DNA of 41,406 nt from JBFWUM01 sp050247255. GTDB taxonomy: Bacteria; Acidobacteriota; Vicinamibacteria; Vicinamibacterales; UBA2999. The DNA lies in contig JBFWUM010000038.1 in assembly GCA_050247255.1 (NCBI GenBank), positions 1 to 41,406 on the forward strand, written 5' to 3'. The position numbers and the translations under genes were made by a program. The notes under the pieces are model-generated. The model searched no databases and was not told the DNA's origin. It was given only the letters and a program-made list of their open reading frames with translations. This document shows positions 23,567-32,991 of the stretch, in pieces (position 1 is the first letter of the stretch; every line of letters begins with the position of its first letter).

Positions 23567-24072
23567 CGACACGCCGCCAGTTCCTCGCGGTTGCCGCTAC
23601 GGCCGGCGCGCTGGCCCCGCTGGCGATGTGGCTGGGGAGTCCGGGCGTGGCCAACGGCGCGGAACCGGCGCGCGACTTCTCTGTGCAGAAGAGCGACGCC
23701 GGGTGGCGCGCGGCGCTGAACGACGAGCAGTACCGCGTGCTTCGCCAGCGGCGGACCGAGCGGGCGGGCTCGAGCCGCCTCAACCACGAACACCGTGCCG
23801 GCACCTTCGCGTGCGCCGGCTGCGATCACGCACTCTTTTCCTCGCGAGCGAAATACGAGAGCGGCACGGGGTGGCCCAGTTTCTACGAGCCGCTGCCTGA
23901 CGCCATCGGCACCGCCGTGGATCGCAGCTGGTTCATGGTCCGCACCGAGGTGCACTGCGCCCGCTGCGGTGGTCACCTGGGGCATGTGTTTCCCGATGGC
24001 CCGCCGCCGACCGGACTGCGGTACTGCATGAACGGCGCGGCGCTGACCTTCGTGCCGGACGTGAGCGCATGA
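23563..24072 (+). CDS. msrB: Tat-exported peptide-methionine (R)-S-oxide reductase MsrB
   Basis: A 169-residue enzyme that reduces methionine-R-sulfoxide in proteins. The N-terminus MTTRRQFLAVAATAGALAP is a twin-arginine signal, so the enzyme is folded before export to the periplasm. The MsrB domain has two CxxC zinc motifs (CAGC and CARC), SGTGWPSFYEP, and the catalytic Cys155 in LRYCMNGAALTF. The family usually reads RHCINSAAL, so Tyr and Met-Asn-Gly are mild variations. It overlaps ygjP upstream and msrA downstream by ATGA, which indicates one polycistronic mRNA with translational coupling. Confidence 0.95.
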   Translation: MTTRRQFLAVAATAGALAPLAMWLGSPGVANGAEPARDFSVQKSDAGWRAALNDEQYRVLRQRRTERAGSSRLNHEHRAGTFACAGCDHALFSSRAKYESGTGWPSFYEPLPDAIGTAVDRSWFMVRTEVHCARCGGHLGHVFPDGPPPTGLRYCMNGAALTFVPDVSA

Positions 24073-24683
24073 AGCGGTTCTGGCCGCTGTGCCTGGTATT
24101 CATCGCCGCGTGCGGCGGCGACCCTCAGGCCCAGCCCGCGCCGCCGGCGGCTTCGGCAGGGCAGTCGGTGGCGACAGCCGTCTTTGCCTCAGGCTGCTTC
24201 TGGTGCACCGAGTCGGACTTCGACAAGATCGCCGGGGTGGTCGCCACCGTCTCCGGATATACCGGCGGCAACTTCGCGAATCCAACGTACGAGCAGGTAT
24301 CGTCGGGCGGGACGGGGCACGTCGAGGCGGTCCAGGTGACCTACGACCCGGCCATCGTCAGCTACGAACAGCTGCTCGACGCCTATTGGCCGACGGTCGA
24401 TCCCTTCAACGACCGCGGGCAGTTCTGTGACGTGGGGGAGCAGTACCGGCCGGTCATTTTCGTGGCCAGCCCCGAAGAGCGCGAGGCGGCTGAGGTCTCG
24501 AAACGCCGCGCCGAGGAGCGGCTGGGGCGCTCGGTGGTGGTGGCCGTCGAACCGGCCGCAACCTTCTATCCTGCAGAGACTTATCACCAGGACTACTACA
24601 CGAAGAACCCGGCCAGATATAACTTCTACCGGTGGAGCTGCGGGCGCGACGCCCGCCTCGAAGAGGTCTGGGGCGCACACTAA
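24069..24683 (+). CDS. msrA: Lipoprotein peptide-methionine (S)-S-oxide reductase MsrA
   Basis: This 204-residue enzyme is complementary to MsrB and reduces methionine-S-sulfoxide. The start MKRFWPLCLVFIAACGGD contains a lipobox-like FIAAC, which predicts lipidation at Cys15 and membrane tethering on the periplasmic side. The active-site motif GCFWC (Cys43) is followed by GVVATVSGYTGG, TGHVEAVQVTYDP and the closing YHQDYY. A further Cys (WSCGRD near the C-terminus) could act as resolving residue together with Cys46. With the Tat-exported MsrB it forms an envelope repair pair. No separate reductase such as MsrQ is adjacent; the dsbD-like gene about 16 kb away could supply electrons. Confidence 0.95.
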   Translation: MKRFWPLCLVFIAACGGDPQAQPAPPAASAGQSVATAVFASGCFWCTESDFDKIAGVVATVSGYTGGNFANPTYEQVSSGGTGHVEAVQVTYDPAIVSYEQLLDAYWPTVDPFNDRGQFCDVGEQYRPVIFVASPEEREAAEVSKRRAEERLGRSVVVAVEPAATFYPAETYHQDYYTKNPARYNFYRWSCGRDARLEEVWGAH

Positions 24684-24796
24684 GATGTGCGGATACTACC
24701 CGGTCCGCTAAAGGCCGAGCGCACTCATCCCGATAGTCGCTGTGGAAGTCGCACGCCGCCGCACAGGTCCAGCCGTGCGCCTGGGAGAGCTATCTG
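24684..24796. other. Intergenic region before the sigma-54 activator, no recognised element
   Basis: A 113-base interval. I looked for a -24/-12 promoter (TGGCAC-N5-TTGC type), terminator hairpins and the 7/8-bp arrays and found none convincing. A GGGAG site six to ten bases before ATG 24797 is the only clear signal. Confidence 0.5.
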
Positions 24797-26229
<1,433 letters not shown>

Positions 26230-26233
<4 letters not shown>

Positions 26234-27216
26234 CGACGCCGGGCACGCGCCGCAGCCGCATCGTGGCCGCTGACGACACCGTCGCGGTGATGACGCTGTA
26301 TCGCCAGCTGCTCGAGGGCGACGGGCACCAGGTGTTTGCCGCCGGCAGCGGCGAAGAAGCGCTGAAGGCGGTGCAGCAGCACCATCCCGATGTCGTCATC
26401 CTCGACGTGAACATGCCGGGGATCGACGGCTTCGAGGTGTGCCGGCGGCTGAAGGCCGATCCGGGAACGCGGCTGACGCCGGTGATGCTCGTCACCGGGC
26501 TCAGCGACGTGTCCGACCGCGTCCGCGGCATCGAGGCGGGCGCCGACGAGTTCCTGTCCAAGCCGGTGCACACCCTCGAGCTGCGGGCCCGGGTGCGTTC
26601 TCTTTCACGGTTGAAGCAGCTGCTCGACCAGCTCGATTCGGCGGAGGCGGCATTCGTGTCGCTGGCGTTGACGATCGAAGCGCGGGACCCGAACACCAAC
26701 GGGCACTGCGAGCGGCTGGCCCGGTACGCGGTGTCGCTCGGCCGGGCGCTCGGCGTCGGTCCCGACGACCAGGCGGCGCTGCGGCGCGGCGGCTACCTGC
26801 ACGACGTCGGCAAGGTCGGCGTGCCGGATGCGGTACTGCTGAAGCGGGGACCGCTGACGCCCGAGGAGCGCATCGTCATGCGGCGCCATCCGGAGATTGG
26901 CGACACCCTGTGCGCCCCGCTGCAGTCGCTGCGCCGCGTGCGTCCGATCATCCTCGGCCACCACGAGCGTCTCGATGGCAGCGGCTACCCCCACGGCCTG
27001 CGCGGCGACGAGGTGCCGCTGCTGGCGCAGATCGTCGGCGTCGTGGACGTCTACGACGCGCTGACCTCGCCGCGCCCGTACCGGACGGCGCTGGCGCCGG
27101 CGGTGGCCGCCGCGCACCTGCTCGACGAGGCGGCCCATGGCCGCTTCTCCCGAACAATAGTCGAGACGTTCCTCGATCACCTCGGCATGGCGCGCGCAAC
27201 CGCCGCCGTGCATTAA
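26230..27216 (+). CDS. HD-GYP response regulator, c-di-GMP phosphodiesterase
   Basis: A 328-residue cytosolic protein. The receiver (1-125) has Asp15/16, Asp59 in VILDVNMPG and Lys in SKPVH. A helical linker and an HD-GYP domain follow: IEARDPNTNGHCERLARYA, GYLHDVGKVGVPD (His-Asp), RHPEIGD, ILGHHERLDGSGYPHGL (GYP) and DVYDALTSPRPYR. These residues match the metal site of RpfG-type phosphodiesterases that degrade c-di-GMP, so activity is likely. Its ATG overlaps the stop of the sigma-54 activator. Its own stop TAA lies inside the -10 element of the next gene. Confidence 0.95.
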
Positions 27217-27219
27217 GAT
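27214..27219 (+). promoter_or_regulatory. -10 element TAAGAT overlapping a stop codon, 6 nt before ATG
   Basis: TAAGAT includes the TAA stop of the HD-GYP gene and ends six bases before ATG 27226. It predicts a leaderless bacilliredoxin mRNA; no Shine-Dalgarno sequence is present. Confidence 0.55.
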
Positions 27220-27225
27220 CGACGC

Positions 27226-27639
27226 ATGCCGTATCCCGAACCCTTCATCGAGCCCATGCGCGCCGAGCTGACCCGCGCCGGCGTCCGCGAGCTGCGCCAG
27301 GCGGCCGACGTGGATGCCGCGGTCCAGACGCCCGGCACCGTGATGATCGTCGTCAATTCGATCTGCGGCTGTGCCGCCGGCAAGGCCCGCCCGGGCATCG
27401 TCGAGGCGCTGCAGCACGAGAAGAAGCCCGACGTGGTGGCGACGGTGTTTGCTGGCGCCGACATGGAAGCGACCGAGCGCGCCCGCCAGTACTTCGCGCC
27501 CTATCCGCCCTCGTCACCCTCGGTGGGGTTGCTGCGCGACGGCAAGCTGGTGTTCATGCTGCAGCGGCGTGACATCGAGACGCGCAGTGCGCCGATGATC
27601 GCCGACGCCCTGAAGGCCGCGTTCGAGCAATTCTGCTGA
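27226..27639 (+). CDS. BrxA/BrxB-family bacilliredoxin-like protein
   Basis: A 137-residue cytosolic thioredoxin-fold protein of the YphP/YqiW family. VMIVVNSICGCAAGKARPG carries the CGC motif (Cys47-Gly-Cys49) that in Bacillus removes bacillithiol from mixed disulfides. The rest (VATVFAGADMEATERARQYF, PPSSPSVGLLRDGKLVFMLQR) follows the family closely. Length agrees with the usual 140-145. The chain ends in an extra Cys (EQFC), which is unusual and could form a third redox site. Acidobacteria may use other low-molecular-weight thiols, so the partner thiol is open. It is followed by a mirrored heptamer array. Confidence 0.9.
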   Translation: MPYPEPFIEPMRAELTRAGVRELRQAADVDAAVQTPGTVMIVVNSICGCAAGKARPGIVEALQHEKKPDVVATVFAGADMEATERARQYFAPYPPSSPSVGLLRDGKLVFMLQRRDIETRSAPMIADALKAAFEQFC

Positions 27640-27641
27640 AT

Positions 27642-27720
27642 GCTCAAGGCTCAATGCCCAATGCCCAATGCCAAACGTCGTTTGGATTTGAGCCTTGAGC
27701 CTTGAGCTTTGAGCCTTGAT
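27642..27720. repeat. Mirrored heptamer array between bacilliredoxin and moaA
   Basis: The left arm has five GCYCAAN-type heptamers (GCTCAAG, GCTCAAT, GCCCAAT twice, GCCAAAC). The right arm has the complementary units GAGCCTT, GAGCCTT, GAGCTTT and GAGCCTT. The apex is the near-palindrome CCAAACG-T-CGTTTGG (27671-27685). The array starts two bases after one stop codon and ends three bases before the convergent stop codon. There is no T-tract. Confidence 0.85.
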
Positions 27721-27723
27721 TTC

Positions 27724-28758
27724 CTATCCACCCCGCGTGTGCATCTCCAGGTGGGGATCGCGTCTGAGGGAATCGACCGCAATCAACGGCGTGCGGGCAC
27801 CGGCGGCCAGCCGATGCTCCGCGCCGCGATCCGTCCTTGCCTCCCACGTCGCACCGATCAGGGCGGCGATCGCCTCGCCCGGCCGCCCCTCGCGCAGCGC
27901 GCGCCGCAGGTCCACGCCGTGCGTGCCGTACAGGCAGAGGTACCAGAGGCCGTCGGCCGTCAGCCGGCTGCGGTCGCAGTCGCGGCAGAACGGCTCGGTC
28001 GTCGAGGCGATGATGCCGAACACGCGCCCGTCCGGCAGCCGGTAGCGCGCCGCCGGCGCCGATGAGGATTCGCGAAGGGGAGCGATAGGCCCGTAGTGGG
28101 CCTCGAGCCTCGCCAGCATCTCGCGGCACGACACCACGCGGTCCATCGACCAGTGCGTGGCGCCGCCGACATCCATGTATTCGATGAAGCGCACTTCGGC
28201 GTGTCGCTCGCGGCCGAACTCCAGGAGCGCCACCAGCTCGTCGTCGTTGACGCCGCGGATGATGACCGAGTCCAGCTTCAGGCCGCCGAAGACGGCTGCC
28301 GCTTCGTCGATCCCATCGCGCACGCGGGCGAGCTCGTCGGCGCGGGTGAGCCGCTCGAAGCGATCCGGCTGGAGCGTGTCGAGGCTGACCGTAATGCGGT
28401 GCAGGCCGGCATCGCGCAGCGCGGCGGCCTGCGCGGCCAGCAGCACCCCGTTGGTGGTGAGCGCCAGGTCGGTGATCGCCGGCCGGGCCGCCAGCCGCGC
28501 CACCAGGTCGGGCAGCCCGCGGCGGAGCAGCGGTTCGCCGCCGGTCAGCCGGACCTTCTCCACGCCTTGCGCCGTGAAGGCGTCGACGATCCGCTCGATC
28601 TCCTCGAAGTGGAGGATGTCCTCGCGCGGCAGCCAGACGTACTCCGGTTCCGGCATGCAGTAGCTGCAGCGCAGGTTGCAGCGGTCGGTCACCGACAGCC
28701 GCAGGTTCCGGAGCGGGCGCTCGTGGCGATCGAGCCTCACCGGGCCATTATCGTCCAT
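27724..28758 (-). CDS. moaA: GTP 3',8-cyclase MoaA
   Basis: This 344-residue radical SAM enzyme makes 3',8-cyclo-GTP, the first intermediate of molybdenum cofactor synthesis. The N-terminal cluster motif CNLRCSYC follows LRLSVTDR, and the SAM-binding KVRLTGGEPLLR and LTTNGVLL are present. The C-terminal cluster is formed by FCRDCDRSRLTADGLWYLCL (Cys-x2-Cys-x13-Cys). The protein ends in RGG, the Gly-Gly tail needed for catalysis in MoaA. No other moa/mog genes are nearby, so this is an isolated pathway gene. The ATG at 28758 is divergent from surE, with only 21 bases between starts. Confidence 0.97.
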   Translation of the reverse strand: MDDNGPVRLDRHERPLRNLRLSVTDRCNLRCSYCMPEPEYVWLPREDILHFEEIERIVDAFTAQGVEKVRLTGGEPLLRRGLPDLVARLAARPAITDLALTTNGVLLAAQAAALRDAGLHRITVSLDTLQPDRFERLTRADELARVRDGIDEAAAVFGGLKLDSVIIRGVNDDELVALLEFGRERHAEVRFIEYMDVGGATHWSMDRVVSCREMLARLEAHYGPIAPLRESSSAPAARYRLPDGRVFGIIASTTEPFCRDCDRSRLTADGLWYLCLYGTHGVDLRRALREGRPGEAIAALIGATWEARTDRGAEHRLAAGARTPLIAVDSLRRDPHLEMHTRGG

Positions 28759-28762
28759 GCGC

Positions 28763-28768
28763 TACAAT
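28763..28768 (+). promoter_or_regulatory. -10 element TACAAT that decides the surE start
   Basis: TACAAT ends two bases before an in-frame ATG at 28771 and 11 bases before ATG 28780. Transcription would begin about 28775, so only the second ATG can be in the mRNA. Confidence 0.6.
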
Positions 28769-28779
28769 CGATGGTTCCG

Positions 28780-29538
28780 ATGCCAACGATTCTCGTGACC
28801 AACGATGACGGCGTGCACTCCGAGGGGATCCGGGCGCTGGCCGACGCGGTTGCCCACCTCGGCGACGTGACGATCGTCGCGCCCATCCAGGAGGCGAGCG
28901 CCATCGGCCACGCGCTGACGCTGCGCCGGCCGTTGCGCATCGAGCCGGTCGCGCCGCGCGTCTTCGCCATCGACGGCACGCCGACCGACTGCGTCAACCT
29001 GGCCATCACCCATGTCCTCGGCCGCAAGCCGGACCTGATCCTGTCTGGCATCAACAAGGGGTGGAATCTCGGCGACGACGTGACGTACTCAGGGACCGTG
29101 TCGGGCGCGCTCGAGGGGGCGCTGCTGGGGATCCCGAGCATTGCCGTGTCGACGCAGCGAATCCAGGATACCTACGATTTCGCGCCGGGCGCCCGCGCCG
29201 CGGCCACCGTGTCCGAGCAGGTGCTGGAGCGCGGCATGCCGCGCTTCACGCTGCTCAACATCAACACGCCGCACGGCCCCAACAAGGGGTTCCGCGTCAC
29301 CGTGCAGGCGCGCCGCAACCACGTCACCGTGGTCAGCGAGCGCATGGACCCGCGGCACCGCGCCTACTACTGGATCGAGGAAGGGCAGGACGAGTGGGAG
29401 CCGCACGATCGCTCCGACTACCAGGCGGTGCGCGACGGCTATATCTCGATCACGCCGCTGCAGCCGGACATGACCGCGCACGATGCGATGAAGTACGTGG
29501 AAGGCCTCGCGCTTGGGGCGGCAGCTGAAGTACGGTAA
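28780..29538 (+). CDS. surE: 5'/3'-nucleotidase SurE
   Basis: A 252-residue metal-dependent phosphatase of nucleoside monophosphates (stationary-phase survival protein). The signature ILVTNDDGVHSEGIRAL gives the metal-binding Asp pair (9,10). DGTPTDCVNLAI and LILSGINKGWNLGDDVTYSGTV supply the Asn and phosphate-binding residues. FRVTVQARRN, YYWIE and SDYQAVRDGYISITPLQPDMTA match the C-terminal swap region. Where the family usually has a phosphate loop of the QNRSG type, this protein reads PIQEASAIGHALTL. The start is ATG 28780, because the promoter excludes the upstream codons. The 3' end holds the likely tRNA-Pro promoter. Confidence 0.95.
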   Translation: MPTILVTNDDGVHSEGIRALADAVAHLGDVTIVAPIQEASAIGHALTLRRPLRIEPVAPRVFAIDGTPTDCVNLAITHVLGRKPDLILSGINKGWNLGDDVTYSGTVSGALEGALLGIPSIAVSTQRIQDTYDFAPGARAAATVSEQVLERGMPRFTLLNINTPHGPNKGFRVTVQARRNHVTVVSERMDPRHRAYYWIEEGQDEWEPHDRSDYQAVRDGYISITPLQPDMTAHDAMKYVEGLALGAAAEVR

Positions 29539-29541
29539 ACT
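29513..29541 (+). promoter_or_regulatory. Candidate tRNA-Pro promoter inside the surE 3' end
   Basis: TTGGGG (29513-29518), a 17-base spacer and TAAACT (29536-29541) lie just upstream of the tRNA. The -10 overlaps the surE TAA stop. Each hexamer is only a partial match (three and four of six). Confidence 0.4.
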
Positions 29542-29557
29542 TATTTGTTCCTAGCGT

Positions 29558-29634
<77 letters not shown>

Positions 29635-29643
29635 AAATTTCGC

Positions 29644-29676
29644 AAAAGGCCGGTCGGCAACGACCGGCCTTTTTTT
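29644..29676. terminator. Rho-independent terminator, bidirectional
   Basis: A perfect 9-bp stem GGCCGGTCG/CGACCGGCC with GCAA loop (29648-29669) is followed by seven T on the + strand and flanked by AAAA on the left. It stops tRNA transcription and, read on the other strand, the convergent methyltransferase operon, whose TAA stop overlaps the T-tract. It is the only classic terminator I see in this window. Confidence 0.93.
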
Positions 29677-30463
29677 ATGCCTCTTCCGTCTTGTCCTTCA
29701 CCCGAATCGCGAGGATCTGCCGCGCGAAGCGCACCTCGGCCACGCGCGACGCGACATCCTGCGCCAGGCGCACCCCGTCGCTCTCCACGGGTAACGGGCC
29801 GCGGCGCAGCCGCTGCAGCAACGTGAGCGTGAAGTCGCCCCAGATGTCCGCGCCGTACTCCACCTCGCGTGTGCTGTCGCCCTTCACGCTCGTGTGAGTG
29901 TCCTCGACCACGTAGAAGCCGCCGCTGCGCACGTGCGGCAGCAGGGCACGCAGCGTGGTCGCCTGGTGGTCGCTGACGTGCGACCCATCGTCGATCACCA
30001 GGTCAAGCGGGCCGTGTGCCTTGGCAATTGCGCGCAAACGTTTGGCATCGGTCTGGTCGCCCTGCAGGTAGATGACGCCGTCGGCCGACGGCTCCTCCTT
30101 CAGCCACGGGCGCAGCTTGATGTCGACGCCGACCACCGCCGCCGACGGGTAGAGCGCCTTCCAGAACGCCACGCTGCCGCCCCCCTTGACGCCGATCTCG
30201 AGGATGCTGCGCGGCGCGGGCTCGATCGAGGCGAGCAGCCCCTTGTAGAAACGCAGGTGCGACGGCGATTTCTGGATGAACGTGGCGTGGTGAAGCAGCC
30301 CCTGGTCGATCAGCGCCGACAGCTCGGCGTGATCCTTGTACGGCTGCGTCCGATCCATGAAGCGCGCCGCCAGCCCCTGCGCCGTCTGCGTCCGCACCAG
30401 CGTGTTGATGGCGTGCTGCGCCTGCTCGAGGCGCTGCTGCAGGCGCTGGAGGTCGTCGGTCAT
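29675..30463 (-). CDS. Class I SAM-dependent methyltransferase (CmcI/MycE-like)
   Basis: A 262-residue protein with a short N-terminal coiled-coil (LQQRLEQAQHAINTL). The Rossmann methyltransferase core has motif I LEIGVKGGGSVAFWKAL, VVGVDIKL, VIYLQGDQTDA, LDLVIDDGSHVSDHQATTL and YVVEDTHTS. The DDGSH and EDxH motifs resemble the metal-assisted family of CmcI and mycinamicin MycE, often linked to natural-product or polysaccharide O-methylation. The acceptor here is unknown. The start ATG overlaps the stop of the LLM oxidoreductase (ATGA), so the two are one operon. The stop codon overlaps a shared terminator. Confidence 0.85.
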   Translation of the reverse strand: MTDDLQRLQQRLEQAQHAINTLVRTQTAQGLAARFMDRTQPYKDHAELSALIDQGLLHHATFIQKSPSHLRFYKGLLASIEPAPRSILEIGVKGGGSVAFWKALYPSAAVVGVDIKLRPWLKEEPSADGVIYLQGDQTDAKRLRAIAKAHGPLDLVIDDGSHVSDHQATTLRALLPHVRSGGFYVVEDTHTSVKGDSTREVEYGADIWGDFTLTLLQRLRRGPLPVESDGVRLAQDVASRVAEVRFARQILAIRVKDKTEEA

Positions 30464-31458
30464 GAGGCCCCTATCTTAGCGTCGGCCAGGATCTCGAACG
30501 ACCGCACGCGCGCCGCGTGGTCGTAGATCATCGCGGTGGCGATGAACTCGTCGGCGCCGGTTAACCGCGCCAGCTCGTCGATCCCCTGGCGCACCGCGGC
30601 GGGGGAGCCGACGACCGACACCGAGAGCCGGCGCTCGAGCGCGGCCGCTTCCATCTCTGTCAGCACACCGTCCATCGTCTCGACCGGCGGCGGGAGCGGC
30701 CCCGGGCGCCCGCGCTGCAGGTTGATGAACGCCTGCTGTACAGAGGTGAACAGCCGGAGTGCCTCGGCGTCGGTGTCGGCGGCGTAGGCGTTGACGCCGA
30801 TCATCACGTAGGGGCGATCGAGCTGTGCCGACGGGCGGAACTCGCGCCGGTAGATGTCCATCGCGCCAAACAGCAGTTCCGGCGCAAAGTGCGAGGCGAA
30901 GGCGAACGGCAGGCCGAGCTCCGCGGCCAGTTGGGCGCTGAACAGGCTCGAGCCAAGCAGCCAGATTGGCACGTCCAGGCCTGCGCCCGGGACGGCGCGC
31001 ACGGGCTGGCCCGGCGTCGGGATCCGGAAGTAAGCCTGCAGCTCGCGGACATCCTCGGGGAAGCGATCAGCCGACGCAATCGCCTCGCGGCGCAGGGCGC
31101 GGGTGGTCTGCAGGTCGGTCCCCGGGGCGCGCCCCAGCCCCAGGTCGATGCGTCCCGGAAAGAGCGATTCGAGCGTGCCGAACTGCTCGGCGACGACGAG
31201 CGGGGAGTGGTTGGGGAGCATGATGCCGCCGGCGCCGACGCGGATCGAGGTGGTGGCCGCGGCAATCTGGCCAATCACCAGGGCGGTTGCGGCGCTGGCG
31301 ATGCCCGGCATGTTGTGGTGTTCCGCCACCCAATAGCGGCGATACCCGAGACGCTCGGCGTGCCGGGCCAGATCCAGGCTGTTGCGCAGGGCCTCGGCGG
31401 CGGTGCGGCCGGCGGGGATGGGGGAGAGGTCAAGGATCGACAGGGCGGGGATGGCCAC
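30460..31458 (-). CDS. LLM-class flavin-dependent oxidoreductase (MsnO8-type)
   Basis: A 332-residue luciferase-like TIM barrel. ALSILDLSPIPAG at the N-terminus and RHAERLGYRRYWVAEHHNMPGIASAA, GGIMLPNHSPLVVAEQFGTLE and RIDLGLGRAPG are the standard landmarks of the MsnO8 subgroup of LLM monooxygenases, which use FMNH2 or F420. PIWLLGSSLFSAQLAAELGLPFAFASHF and VVGSPAAVRQGIDEL complete the barrel. The substrate is not predictable. The start is GTG 31458; the minus-strand hexamer TATATC ends eight bases upstream, sharing bases with the radical SAM promoter. It is cotranscribed with the methyltransferase. Confidence 0.92.
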   Translation of the reverse strand: MAIPALSILDLSPIPAGRTAAEALRNSLDLARHAERLGYRRYWVAEHHNMPGIASAATALVIGQIAAATTSIRVGAGGIMLPNHSPLVVAEQFGTLESLFPGRIDLGLGRAPGTDLQTTRALRREAIASADRFPEDVRELQAYFRIPTPGQPVRAVPGAGLDVPIWLLGSSLFSAQLAAELGLPFAFASHFAPELLFGAMDIYRREFRPSAQLDRPYVMIGVNAYAADTDAEALRLFTSVQQAFINLQRGRPGPLPPPVETMDGVLTEMEAAALERRLSVSVVGSPAAVRQGIDELARLTGADEFIATAMIYDHAARVRSFEILADAKIGAS

Positions 31459-31466
31459 GGTTACCA

Positions 31467-31474
31467 GATATAAT
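31467..31474. promoter_or_regulatory. Overlapping divergent -10 elements
   Basis: TATAAT (31469-31474, perfect) serves the plus-strand radical SAM gene 14 bases downstream. On the minus strand TATATC (31472-31467) ends eight bases before the LLM GTG. The sharing suggests mutually exclusive transcription of the two operons. Confidence 0.5.
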
Positions 31475-31488
31475 CGCGGTTCCCCTAA

Positions 31489-32991
31489 ATGGCCATACAT
31501 CTCATCAATCCAAGCCACGTGTCTTTTGGCGTGGGCGTCATCACCCCGCGCTGGCTGTTCGTGCTCGCCTCGGCCTGCCCGGACAGCTACGGCACCCCCG
31601 TCATCACGGATGAAACGCTCGAAGCGCTTGATATGTCGATCATCAAGCCGGGCGACGTGGTGGGCATCGGCATCCACACCGGTAACGCCCTGCGCGGCTA
31701 CGAGATCGGCACGGCCGCGCGCAAGGCGGGCGCCTGGGTGGTCTATGGCGGCATCCACGCCACGCTCTATCCGGACGAGGCGCGCGACCTGGGCGAGGCC
31801 CACGCCGTAGTCAGCGGCGACGGCGAGCGCGTGTGGCCGATCGTCCTGCGCGACTGCCTGGCGGGGAACCCGCAGCCGCAGTACGACGGCGGCCGCATCG
31901 AAGGCGACGACTTCATGCCGGGCCGCTGGGACCTGCTGCCGGAAGGGCGCTACATGTGGGCGTCCGTGCAGACGCTGCGCGGCTGCCCGAAGCACTGTTC
32001 GTTCTGCTCGGTGTGGCGCACCGACGGCCAGAAGCCGCGGCAGCGGCGCGCCCAGCGCGTGCTCGACGAGGTCGTGCAGCTGCGGCGCAAGGGGTTCCGC
32101 TTCATTGCGCTGGCCGACGACAACTTCTACCCGGTGACGCTCGAGGACCTGCGGATGGCGGACCGGCGCGCCGACAAGACGCACCTCCACGAGTTGCAGG
32201 CGATCCGCGAGGAGCGGTTCGAGCTGATGCGCGGGCTGGCGAAGCTCCCCGACGACACCGTGATGTTCACGCAGATCACGATGGAAGCGGCCGAGGACCC
32301 CGAGTTCCTCGAGGCGATGCGCAAGGCGCACATCCGCGGCGCCCTGGTCGGCGTCGAGTCGGTCACCCCCGAGGGGCTCAAGGACGTCTACAAGGGGTTC
32401 AACGTGGCTGGCGAGGAACTGGTCGAGCGGCTCAAGCAGTTCCGCAAGCACGACATCCACATCCTCGGCTCGTTCATCTTCGGCCTGCCGAGCGATCGCC
32501 CCGAAACCTTCGACGCCTGCCTGTCGGTGGCCGAGCGGTCGGACCTGACCTTCGCGCAGTTCGTGATGCTGACGCCGTTCCCCGGCACGCTCGACTTCGC
32601 CGACTGGGAAAAAGCGCAGGGCGCCGAGCCGCCGCGCGTCGGCGCCATCCCGGTGACGCGCCACTGGCTGATCCCGCAGGAGCGGCGGCCGAAGGTCTAC
32701 GTCGAGCACCCGGTGATGAGCGGCGACGAGATCCGGCAACGCACGCAGAAGGTGTGGGATCAGTTCTACTCGCTGCCGAGCATCTGGAAGCGGGCGTCGG
32801 TGGTGAAGTCGCTCAAGGCGCGGCTGGCGTTCGTGCTGATCTCGAAGATCTACCGCCAGATGTACGCGAACACCGGCATTGCGACCGACAGCGCCCGGGT
32901 GCAGAAGTCAGCCAGGCGCGCGCGGCTGATGGCGTATCCCTGCCGCTACCTGTTTGCGGGCAAGCCGATGCCCGACCTGCAAATTCAATGA
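31489..32991 (+). CDS. B12-binding-type radical SAM enzyme
   Basis: A 500-residue protein. The N-terminal Rossmann-like domain (1-150) with VGIGIHTGNALRGYEIGTAARKAG and VVYGGIHATLYPDEA is the cobalamin-binding fold of class B radical SAM enzymes. It lacks the DxHxxG cobalt ligand, as do many members. The radical SAM domain follows with CPKHCSFC (Cys166, 170, 173), then ALADDNFY and FIFGLPSDRPETFD. A C-terminal helical part (to 500) contains WKRASVVKSLKARLAFVLI. Related enzymes methylate or rearrange lipids, hopanoids and cofactors; the product here is unknown. It is coupled by ATGA to a secreted VOC protein and divergent from the LLM/methyltransferase operon. Confidence 0.9.
   Translation: MAIHLINPSHVSFGVGVITPRWLFVLASACPDSYGTPVITDETLEALDMSIIKPGDVVGIGIHTGNALRGYEIGTAARKAGAWVVYGGIHATLYPDEARDLGEAHAVVSGDGERVWPIVLRDCLAGNPQPQYDGGRIEGDDFMPGRWDLLPEGRYMWASVQTLRGCPKHCSFCSVWRTDGQKPRQRRAQRVLDEVVQLRRKGFRFIALADDNFYPVTLEDLRMADRRADKTHLHELQAIREERFELMRGLAKLPDDTVMFTQITMEAAEDPEFLEAMRKAHIRGALVGVESVTPEGLKDVYKGFNVAGEELVERLKQFRKHDIHILGSFIFGLPSDRPETFDACLSVAERSDLTFAQFVMLTPFPGTLDFADWEKAQGAEPPRVGAIPVTRHWLIPQERRPKVYVEHPVMSGDEIRQRTQKVWDQFYSLPSIWKRASVVKSLKARLAFVLISKIYRQMYANTGIATDSARVQKSARRARLMAYPCRYLFAGKPMPDLQIQ

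Noticed and set aside
24684..24796. Sigma-54 promoter before the NtrC-type activator
   Set aside because: No TGGCAC/TTGC pair with correct spacing was found.
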